From positions 1-33,061 of the forward strand of contig VMGK01000018.1 of the NCBI GenBank assembly GCA_007376535.1: a DNA stretch of 33,061 nt, given 5' to 3'. The translations under genes and the position numbers were made by a program. The notes below the pieces were generated by a model. The model saw only the letters and a program-made list of their open reading frames with translations. It did no database searches and had not been told where the DNA came from. The first letter of the stretch is position 1. Each line of letters opens with the position of its first letter. The DNA is from Candidatus Berkelbacteria bacterium Licking1014_7 (GTDB lineage Bacteria; Patescibacteriota; UBA1384; GWA2-35-9; CG2-30-39-44). Below are positions 17,167 to 26,223 of this stretch, in pieces.

Positions 17167-18067
17167 TGGGATATTTCAGCCGTTGATGATGAATAATTTC
17201 AACACCTTCAGTCAGCGCCTTTTTGATTTTATAAAGTTCTGATTGCGTGATACCTGAAAGTTCTATTTGGCGGTCATTGAGTTTTGATGAAATAATTTCA
17301 TTGATTATTTCGTCAATCATTTGTTTAGTCAAAATTTTCTGCGAGCGAATTTTTGACTCTACTCCATCTGCTAACATTAAAATCGCCGCCTCTTTGGTCT
17401 GGGGTTTAATGCCTTGATATCTTAGGTCTTTTTTATTGATTTTAATTTTTAATTCTTGAGCTTTTTTATGCAAGAACGAAATTTCGCTGGTGCCGTGCGA
17501 TTGAATGATGAGATCGATTATTCCCTGAGGCAAGTGGTACTGCTTTGCCAGCAAGACCCCATTTTTAACATGCGAAGACAATTTGAGCGCCTTTAATTTA
17601 AAGTCAGATATTTTTGTCAATTCTTTTTGAAGGGAGTTATTTTCAAAATAATATTCAGGATTAATCGCTTTGCCAATGTCGTGATAATATCCGCCGATGC
17701 GCGTCAAAAGCGGATCAGCGCCAATCGCTTTGCCAGCCCGATGCGCTAAATTTGCCACCATTAGCGAGTGGTGAAATGACGCCGGCGCCTTTTGCTGAAG
17801 TTTCAAAAGCAAAGGGTGAGACAAGGTGTCAAGCCGAAGTAGGGAGCGCAGAGTGTGAAGATATTCTTTAAGAACCGGTGTCGTGTAAATAACAATAAAA
17901 GTAATGATTATGGCTGAGATAAGACCGGAAAGCGCCATCATCAAAAGCCGCCAAAAACTTGAGAATTCAAAAGTCCTGCCAATGAGATTAAATAAAAAAC
18001 TCAGGCAAAAAATCGCCAGCCAAACAGCGACAAGCAAGATAAAAAGATAGCGATATTTTTTATGCAT
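17153..18067 (-). CDS. membrane-anchored HD-domain (HDIG, YqfF/PgpH-like) protein
   Basis: HSLMVANLAHRAGKAIGADPLLTRIGGYYHDIGK; TM helices at N-terminus; adjacent to YbeY. Confidence 0.9.
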   Translation of the reverse strand: MHKKYRYLFILLVAVWLAIFCLSFLFNLIGRTFEFSSFWRLLMMALSGLISAIIITFIVIYTTPVLKEYLHTLRSLLRLDTLSHPLLLKLQQKAPASFHHSLMVANLAHRAGKAIGADPLLTRIGGYYHDIGKAINPEYYFENNSLQKELTKISDFKLKALKLSSHVKNGVLLAKQYHLPQGIIDLIIQSHGTSEISFLHKKAQELKIKINKKDLRYQGIKPQTKEAAILMLADGVESKIRSQKILTKQMIDEIINEIISSKLNDRQIELSGITQSELYKIKKALTEGVEIIHHQRLKYPNDQN

Positions 18068-18524
18068 GGGAAAGTTTTTGCTTGACCAATTGACTGATTT
18101 TTTCTCCGCTGGCTTTGCCCGATGTCTTGGTTATTGCCGCGCCCATTACTTTTCCCATATCCGTGATTTGAGTGGCGCCAGTTTGCTGTATAATTTCATC
18201 AATAATTGTCTCTATTTCTTGATCTGAAAGTTGTTTTGGCAGATAGCCCTGTAAAATTATTTTTTCTCGCGCTTCTTTTTCAGCCAATTCTTTTCGGTTG
18301 ACTTTTTGAAAATCTTGTATCGCTTGGTCGCATTTTTTAATTTCTTGTTGAATGATTTTAATAATTTCTGCTTCGTCAGGCGCTTGGCCTTGTTCTTTTT
18401 CTTTGTTTTGCAGGGCTGATTTTAGTATTCTTAAAGTAGATACTTTTTGTTCGTCTTTTGCCTTAAAAGCGATTAGAAAATCTTGATTGATTTTTTCTAA
18501 AAGTTTGTTTTGTGTTTGGGTCAT
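18060..18524 (-). CDS. GatB/YqeY domain-containing protein
   Basis: MTQTQNKLLEKINQDFLIAFKAKDEQKVSTLRILKSALQNKE...MGKVMGAAITKTSGKASGEKISQLVK. Confidence 0.95.
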   Translation of the reverse strand: MTQTQNKLLEKINQDFLIAFKAKDEQKVSTLRILKSALQNKEKEQGQAPDEAEIIKIIQQEIKKCDQAIQDFQKVNRKELAEKEAREKIILQGYLPKQLSDQEIETIIDEIIQQTGATQITDMGKVMGAAITKTSGKASGEKISQLVKQKLSHA

Positions 18525-18571
18525 AGGATTTTTTTGAAAATTGAAAATTGAAAATTGCTCCGCTGGTGAAA

Positions 18572-18772
18572 TCAATATCCTCTTTTTCTTTTGCGATTTT
18601 CTTCGAGCCGTTGCGCTTCTTGTCGCCGCAAATTTTTTGATGGTTTACGACTAAAAAACCGACGATTTTTTACTTCAGTAAGAATGCCGGCTTGTTGGAC
18701 ATCGCGGTTAAAACGTCTCAGCATTACATCAAACGATTCTTGTTTTTTTGCTCTAATAGATATAATAATCAC
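18572..18772 (-). CDS. rpsU: 30S ribosomal protein S21
   Basis: QESFDVMLRRFNRDVQQAGILTEVKNRRFFSRKPSKNLRRQEAQRL. Confidence 0.95.
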   Translation of the reverse strand: MIIISIRAKKQESFDVMLRRFNRDVQQAGILTEVKNRRFFSRKPSKNLRRQEAQRLEENRKRKRGY

Positions 18773-18809
18773 CTCTCATTCAATCTCATTCAATTTTTTT
18801 TTGTAATTT

Positions 18810-19151
18810 TTATGCCATTTGACCCAATTTTTTCCCGCCGATTAAATGCAGATGAATATGGTCCACGATTTGTCCGGCATGTCGGCGAGTATTAAAGACC
18901 AATCGATAGCCCGTTTGGTCAATTTTTTTATCCTGGGCTAACTTTTGCGCGGTTAAAATCATCTCGCCTAAAAGTTTTTTATCTTGCGAGTTTGCCGTAG
19001 CCACATTTTCAATATGTCTTTTCGGGATTATTAAGATGTGCACTGGCGCTTTGGGATTTGCGTCATCAAAAGCAAAAATTTCGCCTGACTCAAATTGAAC
19101 TTTTGACGGGATTTGCTTTTGACTAATTTGGCAAAAAAGACAAGTCTTCAT
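18810..19151 (-). CDS. HIT family (histidine triad) protein
   Basis: CLFCQIS...FDDANPKAPVHILIIPKRHI...QIVDHIHLHLIGGK. Confidence 0.96.
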   Translation of the reverse strand: MKTCLFCQISQKQIPSKVQFESGEIFAFDDANPKAPVHILIIPKRHIENVATANSQDKKLLGEMILTAQKLAQDKKIDQTGYRLVFNTRRHAGQIVDHIHLHLIGGKKLGQMA

Positions 19152-19280
19152 AACAATTTCCAAACAATTTCCAAACATTCCAATTTACAATTCACAATCA
19201 ATTTACAAACTTTCAATTCTCAAACATTGAAACATTGATAATTGGAAATTCAATGAAAATTGGGAAATGAAAATTGAAAA

Positions 19281-19757
19281 TTAGTATCCATGATTTTGTT
19301 TGATATATTCCCGCCAATTTCTTTTCAGCCACTTGCGACTAAGCATTAGTATATCAGACAAACCTCGATCCGTCAATTCATTTTTGACTGCTCTGCCCTG
19401 GTGCGGATAATGGTGTTGGCGCGGATGCGGAGAAAACCAGCCCTGGCTGTAATGGGTTAATTCGTGCAAAATTGTAGCGTCAATGACAAAATCAGGGATT
19501 TCGCGATCCTGAAAATGACCGTTGATGGTGATGATGGTATTGGGGTTTTCTCGCCGTCTGCCGTGTTTAATTGAACCGAGTCGGGTTTTGGCGGGTCGGC
19601 CGAATTTAATAATTAGATTATTGGCAATTTCAAGATCAGGAAAATAGCGGTTTTTAAGGTTGATGAGTTGGTTTTTGAGCCATTTGTTATCGCGCGGATT
19701 TTCGCCAAAGTCCTGTCTTCGGTTGGTATTAGCGCGAAAAGTGATAATTTTGAACAT
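19281..19757 (-). CDS. SprT-like putative zinc metallopeptidase
   Basis: ATILHELTHYSQGW (HExxH). Confidence 0.65.
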   Translation of the reverse strand: MFKIITFRANTNRRQDFGENPRDNKWLKNQLINLKNRYFPDLEIANNLIIKFGRPAKTRLGSIKHGRRRENPNTIITINGHFQDREIPDFVIDATILHELTHYSQGWFSPHPRQHHYPHQGRAVKNELTDRGLSDILMLSRKWLKRNWREYIKQNHGY

Positions 19758-19992
19758 AGTATAGTTATTATAACAAAATAGCAAAGACGAAGCGATTTTC
19801 AATTTTTTTGTTTTTTTATCTTTTCGTGATTATTAGAGATAAAATTCGTGTTTGATTAGTGATAAAAATACAACAACTCTTGACTAACATATATTTTTAT
19901 GGTATAATGCCTTGTTATTCTGAAAACTCTAAAAAATATACTTTATCTGGCAAGTCAATTTAGAGTAGAAGGAATAACAGGAGCAATCCAAT

Positions 19993-20718
19993 ATGAAATC
20001 CCGTTTCAAAAGGGTTTTCAAAAATATTCAAAAATATGTTTTTATCAGGTCAAAACTCGCAGATCTAAATTTTTCTCAGGCGATTATCATCGTTTCTGGT
20101 TTGTTGGTGCTATTTTTTCAAATTTTTGCTTTTAATGTCTTGAGCGCGGATAATGAAAATTATCAGGCAGATATTAAAATAGATTTTTCTAATGATTTTC
20201 CCATAATGTTGCAAACAGATAATTTTGCAGTGAAAATTGTTGACTCGAAATATGAAATGGAGCAATCTCGCCAAAAAGCGGCGATTAAAAATAAATCAAT
20301 CAACCGGCTGGAAGTTTTGGCGCGATCAAGTGAAAATCGACCCGAAGGAGTTTCTTTCGCTCAGAAACGCGCCTTAGCGCAATCAACTGCCCAAAAATAC
20401 GGTATTGACTGGAAAATTCTTGAAGCGGTCTGGCAGGTTGAATCCGGCAAATCTTGGGATACTTCTCGCAGATCTTATGCGGGAGCGACTGGACCGATGC
20501 AGTTTATGCCCGGAACTTTCCGCGCCTATGCTGAAGATGGCGACGGCGACGGTCAGGCGGTCATCACCGACGCCAATGACGCTTTGGCATCCGCCGCCAA
20601 AATGTTGTCGCAAAACGGGTTGGCAGAGGGCAATTCCGACCAGGCGCTTTATAATTACAACCATTCTTTGGCGTATGTGAATAAGGTTAAAAGTATCGCC
20701 AATTCAATTGGGGAATAA
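19993..20718 (+). CDS. lytic transglycosylase (SLT-type domain)
   Basis: AQKYGIDWKILEAVWQVESGK...GATGPMQFMPGTFRAYAEDGDGDG...ALYNYN. Confidence 0.93.
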   Translation: MKSRFKRVFKNIQKYVFIRSKLADLNFSQAIIIVSGLLVLFFQIFAFNVLSADNENYQADIKIDFSNDFPIMLQTDNFAVKIVDSKYEMEQSRQKAAIKNKSINRLEVLARSSENRPEGVSFAQKRALAQSTAQKYGIDWKILEAVWQVESGKSWDTSRRSYAGATGPMQFMPGTFRAYAEDGDGDGQAVITDANDALASAAKMLSQNGLAEGNSDQALYNYNHSLAYVNKVKSIANSIGE

Positions 20719-20739
20719 GTTAGCCTTGACAATTCGGCT

Positions 20740-20806
20740 GATTGTCTCGGAGAAAGTTTGGCTGAAATGATATAATTAAACCAGCCAGATTTTCTCCGGG
20801 GCAATC
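20740..20806 (+). promoter_or_regulatory. long imperfect leader hairpin
   Basis: GATTGTCTCGGAGAAAGTTTGGCTG / CAGCCAGATTTTCTCCGGGGCAATC, differences compatible with G-U pairs. Confidence 0.7.
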
Positions 20807-20832
20807 TTTGAGCATGGAAGGAGGTGAATTAG

Positions 20833-21174
20833 ATGAGTAAGTGTTTGGCACATTTTGCCACCATGACGGCAGCAGTTGTGGCATTGACTTGGTTGGTTAT
20901 CATCCAGCCTAAGAACCTATTCTTGCCGTTGCCGTTATGGGCGGCGATGCTAGCCGTGGTGGCATATTGCCTTACGGCGAGGGCATTCCAAATCGTTACG
21001 AAGTACCCCCGTCGCTACGAGAGGGCGTGGCTAGTCGTCGCCTATGTGGTCTGTGTGGCGGCTGCCACATGGGCGGTGGTGACGTCGCTTGCCACCCCAG
21101 TGGTTGTTGTTCCAGCGTTCTTGGCTGGGGCAATGGCGAGGGAGATCTGGAGAGATTTTGCCAATCAGGATTGA
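20833..21174 (+). CDS. small hypothetical membrane protein
   Basis: 113 aa, hydrophobic helices; GGAAGGAGGTG upstream of ATG. Confidence 0.8.
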   Translation: MSKCLAHFATMTAAVVALTWLVIIQPKNLFLPLPLWAAMLAVVAYCLTARAFQIVTKYPRRYERAWLVVAYVVCVAAATWAVVTSLATPVVVVPAFLAGAMAREIWRDFANQD

Positions 21175-21188
21175 GCCTCGCCTCTCTC

Positions 21189-21235
21189 GCGCCGGTCGCG
21201 ACCGCAAGGTCCGCCGGCGCTTTTTCTTTTTATTT
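21189..21235 (+). terminator. rho-independent terminator
   Basis: GCGCCGGTCGCGACCGCAAGGTCCGCCGGCGCTTTTTCTTTTT. Confidence 0.85.
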
Positions 21236-22567
21236 GCCGTCTAGCCCTTTAGGGCATTTATCATTATCAATTCTTTCACTAATAGTTTTTTCTCGTTCTC
21301 TTTCTCGCTCAATAATCTTTTTTTCAAAACCGACATTTTTTGGCTGGTAAAATTTTTCACTGGCTAAATTTTCAGGTAAAAAGCTTTGCTCCACGACCGC
21401 CCCTTCGTAATTGTGCGGATACTGGTAATCCGCGCCATAGCCCATTGATTTAGCCAATTTGGTCGGCGCGTTGCGCAAATGCTTGGGCACTTCGCCGATT
21501 CTTTTGGTCCGGACAGTTTCTAGCGCTTTTTCTATGGCTAAATACGAGGCGTTAGATTTGGGCGCTTCAGATAAATAAACCACCACTTGTCCCAAAATAA
21601 TTCGCGCTTCCGGATAGCCGATATTGGCTACCGCCTGAAAGCAGGAATTAGCCAAAGTCAAGGCGTGCGGGTCGGCGTTGCCCACATCTTCGGACGCGAA
21701 AATCACCATTCTCCGGGCGATAAAACGCGGATCCTCGCCTGCCTCAATCATCCGCGCCAGCCAGTAGAGCGCCCCGTCGGCGCTCCCGCCGCGCATTGAT
21801 TTGATGAAAGCGGAAATCGTGTCATAGTGGTAATCCCCTTTTTTGTCAAAATATATTCCCTTTTTCTGAACCGCTTTTTTAACAACATCGGATGTTACCA
21901 GATTTTTGGTTAGGTTTAAGGTAAGTTCTAATATGTTTAGGGCGGCGCGGGCATCGCCCTCGGCTTCGTGAGCAATAAATTTTAGGGCAGTTTTTTTAAA
22001 TTTATGCTGGGGAAATTTTTCAGTCGCTCGCTTCAAAATCCGCAAAATTTCGTTTTCTTCCAGCGCTTCAAAGATAAAAATTCGCGAGCGCGACTGGAGC
22101 GGCGCGGTAAGGGCAAAACCGGGATTTTCCGTGGTGGCGCCGATTAAAATAATCGTGCCATCTTCTACGAAAGGCAAAAAACCGTCCTGTTGGGTTTTGT
22201 TGAAGCGGTGAATTTCGTCCACAAACAAAATTGTTTGTTTAGATTCAAATTTTAATCGGTCTTGCGCTTGGTTGATAGTTTGTCGTACTTCTTTTACTCC
22301 GGAAGTTACGGCTGAAAAGTGGACAAAATGCGCTTGGGTGTGCTGGGCGATTAGAAGCGCCAAGGTGGTTTTGCCAGTGCCTGGCGGTCCCCAGAAAATT
22401 AAGGATTGAGGTCGTCCGGAGCGAATTAAACTTTCCAAGGTTTTGCCTCTGCCCATAATTTTTCTTTGTCCGATAAAGTCCGATAACTGGCGTGGTCGCA
22501 GACGTTCTGCCAAAGGCGCGTTTTTTGTTCGCTCTTTGTTCGCTTTTTCTTCAAATAAATCTTGCAT
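21230..22567 (-). CDS. rarA: replication-associated recombination protein A (RarA/MgsA)
   Basis: PLAERLRPRQLSDFIGQ, FWGPPGTGKTTLA, LFVDEIHRFNKTQQDGFLP, MRGGSADGALYWLARM. Confidence 0.95.
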   Translation of the reverse strand: MQDLFEEKANKERTKNAPLAERLRPRQLSDFIGQRKIMGRGKTLESLIRSGRPQSLIFWGPPGTGKTTLALLIAQHTQAHFVHFSAVTSGVKEVRQTINQAQDRLKFESKQTILFVDEIHRFNKTQQDGFLPFVEDGTIILIGATTENPGFALTAPLQSRSRIFIFEALEENEILRILKRATEKFPQHKFKKTALKFIAHEAEGDARAALNILELTLNLTKNLVTSDVVKKAVQKKGIYFDKKGDYHYDTISAFIKSMRGGSADGALYWLARMIEAGEDPRFIARRMVIFASEDVGNADPHALTLANSCFQAVANIGYPEARIILGQVVVYLSEAPKSNASYLAIEKALETVRTKRIGEVPKHLRNAPTKLAKSMGYGADYQYPHNYEGAVVEQSFLPENLASEKFYQPKNVGFEKKIIEREREREKTISERIDNDKCPKGLDGK

Positions 22568-22756
22568 AACTTTACCATAGCACAAATAATTACAAAATCA
22601 AAAAGCAAATAGTAAAAACAAATATCAAATAGCAAAAATTAAATGTCAAAATCCAAATTGTTCCCCCGAAAGATATCGCAACGGGGCAGGCAAATGACAA
22701 ATGAATGACAAATGACCAAAGCCCTAATGACAAATAATTTGACATTTAGTCATTTG

Positions 22757-22772
22757 TCCGCCAGCTGGCGGA
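22757..22772. repeat. TCCGCCAGCTGGCGGA palindrome
   Basis: Also at 16756-16771, 25780-25795, 30834-30849 and (1 mismatch) 29149-29164. Confidence 0.95.
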
Positions 22773-22826
22773 TTAGGATTTGATTTGCCTGCCCCGTAAT
22801 CCGCCTCAGGCGGATGTTCGGGGACA

Positions 22827-23030
22827 TTTGCCTGCCCGGCGCAATGTCGTGCCAAAGGCAGATCCCTGCCCGTCCGGCAGGCGGGCGCCTCTGGCGGAAA
22901 ATCTACTTTGAGAAGACCTGCCCGCCATTGCTTCGCCCGCCCGCCTTTGACTGAGCCAAAGGCGATGTCGGGCGGGCAAGGCGATAGCAGGCGGGGGAAT
23001 AATCACCTATTTTTGCAAGAGATTGAATGC
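22827..23030. repeat. dispersed repeat family (TGCCTGCCC..GGCAGATC..CTCTGGCGGAAAATCTACTT..GAGATTGAAT), copy 1
   Basis: Shared with 30731-30921 and 32357-32455. Confidence 0.8.
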
Positions 23031-23260
23031 AGGTGGGAAATTTGGACTTTGGAATTTATCTTCGGGGCTTTTTAATTTCACGACTTACGCACTTTTAACA
23101 ATTTTAATATATTTTCGCAGGATAATTGACTTCGACGCCATCCGCAGCCGAGCGGGCCGGTCTTTGATCTTGCGAAGCAAGCATCAAGGATTCTTTACTT
23201 GAGAGAATTAGAGTAATTATTCGCGAGTAGATTAGCGGAATACGCCTCATCGGGGCTTGA

Positions 23261-23287
23261 CCCCCCCCACATAACTATGTGTGGGGG
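23261..23287. repeat. CCCCCACACATA palindromic hairpin, copy 2 (left arm variant)
   Basis: ccccccccacataactatgtgtggggg. Confidence 0.9.
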
Positions 23288-23288
23288 C

Positions 23289-23318
23289 TTGACAAATTCG
23301 GGTTTTGTTCGTAATAAT
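23289..23318 (+). promoter_or_regulatory. putative lexA promoter with LexA half-match in spacer
   Basis: TTGACA-aattcgggttttgttcg-TAATAAT; ATTC-N7-GTTC at 23296-23310. Confidence 0.6.
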
Positions 23319-23366
23319 GAAATTATAAGAGTTATTGAGAATCCGGCTGGATAATATTTTTTTACC

Positions 23367-23381
23367 GAACAAAAACCGAAC
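23367..23381 (-). promoter_or_regulatory. candidate LexA operator (GTTC-N7-GTTC) upstream of lexA
   Basis: Plus strand GAACAAAAACCGAAC, 18 bp before the lexA ATG. Confidence 0.6.
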
Positions 23382-23398
23382 ATAAAGATAACATAAAG

Positions 23399-24010
23399 AT
23401 GAAATTTTCTAAAAAACCCTCACTTACTCGCAAGCAACAGCAGATATTTATTTATATTGAAAAATATTTGCAAGAGCATGACTGCGCGCCAAGTTTTCGC
23501 GAGATAGCGACCGCTCTTCAAGTTTCCTCGCTTGCCACCATATCCGACCATATTCAGAATTTACGGCAAAAGGGTTATCTTACTTGCGAGAGAAATATGG
23601 CGCGTTCTATTCAACTTACACCCACTTGGGATGAGAGAAATTTTTCTATTCCTTTGCTGGGAGTGATCTCTGCTGGCAAGCCGATTCAGGCAATTCGCAC
23701 TCATGAGACGATTGATATTCCGCGCGATATGATGAAGCCAAATGTGTTTGCTTTGCGCGTTCGGGGCGATTCAATGATTGAAGATGGGATTTTTGAGGGC
23801 GATTATGTTATAATTGAAAAAATTGGCGAGCCCAAAAATGGCGATATTGTGGTGTCGTTGCTTGATAATGAAAATGTTACTCTAAAAAGATTTTATAAAG
23901 AAAAAGATCATATTCGCTTGCAGCCAGCCAATTCGAATTATGATCCGATTCGGGTTAAAAAAGTTATTATTCAAGGAAGGGTTTTGGGCGTGATCAGGAA
24001 ATATGTCTAG
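23399..24010 (+). CDS. lexA: LexA repressor / autopeptidase
   Basis: SLTRKQQQIFIYIEKYLQEHDCAPSFREIA HTH; GDSMIEDGIFEGDYVIIEK Ser; ENVTLKRFYKE Lys. Confidence 0.97.
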   Translation: MKFSKKPSLTRKQQQIFIYIEKYLQEHDCAPSFREIATALQVSSLATISDHIQNLRQKGYLTCERNMARSIQLTPTWDERNFSIPLLGVISAGKPIQAIRTHETIDIPRDMMKPNVFALRVRGDSMIEDGIFEGDYVIIEKIGEPKNGDIVVSLLDNENVTLKRFYKEKDHIRLQPANSNYDPIRVKKVIIQGRVLGVIRKYV

Positions 24011-24070
24011 CATTTTTTGCCTTAGGGCAAAAAATGAAATTTTCAATTTTCAATTTTCAATCAATTCTCA

Positions 24071-24439
24071 ATGTTTAATTTTCAAATTCCAAACATTATA
24101 TTATTTTTTTTAATTTTAATTTTTGCTGTTGTAATTTTTTTCCTTCTTTGGCGTCGGGCAGTAAGAATTTTAAAAGAGACCAAATTTGCCAAAAAATCAT
24201 TAGCATCTTGTTATGGAAAACTTAGCGAGCAGTTTATGCCGTTTTTAGCGCATTATCCTTATAATCCGCAGAATTTTCGTTTTTTGGGTTCACCAATTGA
24301 CGGAGTGCAGTTTGAGCAAGATAAAATTATTCTCGTAGAATTTAAGAGCGCCGGCAGTCAACTTAATTCCCGGCAAGCAAATATTAAAAAAATAATCAAG
24401 GCGAAGCAGGTTTATTTTCAACAAATCAATTTAAAATAA
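24071..24439 (+). CDS. membrane-anchored Holliday-junction-resolvase-like endonuclease
   Basis: N-terminal TM; FRFLGSPIDGVQFEQDKIILVEFKSAGSQLNSRQANIKKIIKAKQV. Confidence 0.75.
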   Translation: MFNFQIPNIILFFLILIFAVVIFFLLWRRAVRILKETKFAKKSLASCYGKLSEQFMPFLAHYPYNPQNFRFLGSPIDGVQFEQDKIILVEFKSAGSQLNSRQANIKKIIKAKQVYFQQINLK

Positions 24440-25042
24440 ATGAAAACCAAAGGACAAAAATTAGCCGACAAGATTTCGTATATATTAAATCCGGATATTT
24501 TAATTCCGGTCGTTATGGTGATTGGTTTTTGGTATAGCAACATTACATTGGTTAATAAAATATACGCGATTGTGGGAATTTTCTTTTTCAACTATATTAT
24601 TCTTTTATATTGGCGAGGTTTGCTTTTGAAAATTGGTATTGTGATTGATGATAAACTTTCCAATAGAAGAGTTCAAAGAATCAGAGTAGTTGCCCTGATG
24701 CCAGAATTTTTAATCTATTTGGCTGAGACATTGTTGATTGCCGAACTTGGCGCCAAACAACCGCTTTTTGCGATAATGATTTCTTTGATTATTCTTGCGG
24801 TTGTGTCTGGTATAATTAGCATTTTTTGGAAAATCTCAGCCCATGCCGAAGGATATACTTTTATGGTTGCAATTTTAGGATTTTTGTTTTCGCCGGTCTA
24901 TTGGTTTCTAATGGCAGGCATCCCGCTGGTCTGGTGGGCTCGTCTCAAATTAGAACGTCATACTCCCACTCAACTGGCGATGGGCACCTTGTTTCCACCG
25001 ATTATTGCATTTTTGGTCTTTCAATATTTTGGATTATTGTGA
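24440..25042 (+). CDS. integral membrane protein, possibly PAP2-like
   Basis: Multiple TM helices; KISAHAEG...RLKLERHTPTQLAMGTL. Confidence 0.6.
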   Translation: MKTKGQKLADKISYILNPDILIPVVMVIGFWYSNITLVNKIYAIVGIFFFNYIILLYWRGLLLKIGIVIDDKLSNRRVQRIRVVALMPEFLIYLAETLLIAELGAKQPLFAIMISLIILAVVSGIISIFWKISAHAEGYTFMVAILGFLFSPVYWFLMAGIPLVWWARLKLERHTPTQLAMGTLFPPIIAFLVFQYFGLL

Positions 25043-25166
25043 AGAATCCGGCTGGCATTCTTTGTTAAATTAAAATGAAAAAGCCCCGAAGATAAATTCC
25101 AATTTTAACCATCTACTCTGAATAAATGTATGATTTGATTTCATTTAGTCAAGAGTATTTGTAATT

Positions 25167-25643
25167 ATGCATATTTATAAACTTTCGCAAAATTCTGATT
25201 TTTTTACAGAAATTGAGAAAATTTGTCAAAAAAACGCGATTAAAGCCGGTTGGCTGAATGCCATCGGCGCGCTGTCATCAGTGACTCTGGCGCATTTTAA
25301 TCCTGATGGAAAAATTTATACTGAAAAAACGATTTCTAAACAAGTAGAAATTGTTTCGCTTTCAGGCGTGATTTCGCTTCGTCAAGGGAAAATTCATTTT
25401 CATCTGCATATAGTTGTCGCGGATAATCATTTTAAGACATATGCTGGACATCTTAAATCCGCTACTGTCAATCCAACCTGCGAAGTGGCGATTTTGTCTT
25501 CTCGCCAAAAATTAACCCGCGATTTTGATCCAAAAATTGGACTTGATATCTTGAATACGGTCTGGGCGACCTTTCGGGGTTTGACCCCCACACATAATTA
25601 TGTGTGGGGGCTTGACATAATCAAGGTTAACATATATACTTAA
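25167..25643 (+). CDS. PPC (DUF296) domain DNA-binding-like protein; C-terminal tail encoded by repeat hairpin
   Basis: IKAGWLNAIGALSSVTLAHFNP...GKIHFHLHIVVADNHFKTYAGHLKSATVNPTCEVAIL. Confidence 0.88.
   Translation: MHIYKLSQNSDFFTEIEKICQKNAIKAGWLNAIGALSSVTLAHFNPDGKIYTEKTISKQVEIVSLSGVISLRQGKIHFHLHIVVADNHFKTYAGHLKSATVNPTCEVAILSSRQKLTRDFDPKIGLDILNTVWATFRGLTPTHNYVWGLDIIKVNIYT
25585..25610. repeat. CCCCCACACATA palindromic hairpin, copy 3
   Basis: cccccacacataattatgtgtggggg, followed by cTTGACA-N17-TATACT. Confidence 0.95.
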
Positions 25644-25660
25644 AGTATAGGTCGAATAAA

Positions 25661-25862
25661 GACTTCTTCCGGAATAATTTTTCGTAGCGAGACATATTAG
25701 AAATTCAAGACACAAATCTCCCTGCCCCGTAAAATTTCTTACCTGCCTGCCGCAGGCAGGATTGTAATTTAAATTCTTCTCCGCCAGCTGGCGGACTACA
25801 TTCTTAATTCTTAATTAACCTAAGAATGACGGCAGGTAGAAAAGGTTATTGCGGAAGAAGTC
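25661..25862. mobile_element. MITE-like element, ~202 bp, terminal inverted repeats
   Basis: Ends GACTTCTTCCGGAATAATTTTTC and rc GACTTCTTCCGCAATAACCTTTT; internal segment repeated (rc) at 32527-32585. Confidence 0.6.
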
Positions 25863-25890
25863 CAATATTAAATACTAATTGAGTATAATT

Positions 25891-26136
25891 ATGACTAGAA
25901 CTAAAAGAAAAATTATTAAATTTTCAAATTATAGTTTTTGCGTTACTTTGCCTAAAAAAGCGGTGGATGCCCTTGGTTGGAAAAAGGGTCAAGCAGTGAG
26001 CGTAAACTTTGACGAAAAGAGTAAGCGGATTCATATTTTCAGAGCGCGCGCCAACGGCGATATGAAAAAACTAATTGTTCAGTCAAAGCAAAAGACCAAA
26101 AAGACCGCCAAATCAACTCCACGGCTCAGGTGGTAA
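25891..26136 (+). CDS. AbrB/MazE/SpoVT-like DNA-binding protein
   Basis: RKIIKFSNYSFCVTLPKKAVDALGWKKGQAVSVNFDEKSKRIHI. Confidence 0.88.
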   Translation: MTRTKRKIIKFSNYSFCVTLPKKAVDALGWKKGQAVSVNFDEKSKRIHIFRARANGDMKKLIVQSKQKTKKTAKSTPRLRW

Positions 26137-26172
26137 AAAAAACCCGACTTTTCAGTCGGGTTTTTTGTTTTT
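26135..26172 (+). terminator. rho-independent terminator
   Basis: AACCCGACTTTTCAGTCGGGTTTTTTGTTTTTTC. Confidence 0.92.
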
Positions 26173-26223
26173 TCAGCAATGTGATATAATGTGATATAAT
26201 GATTATAATTTTAATTTAATTTG

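Noticed and set aside
23195-23383. ORFs containing KPPHIVMWGG / KPPHIIMCGG (23195 and 25512 minus)
   Set aside because: They are translations of the CCCCCACACATA hairpin module, not proteins.
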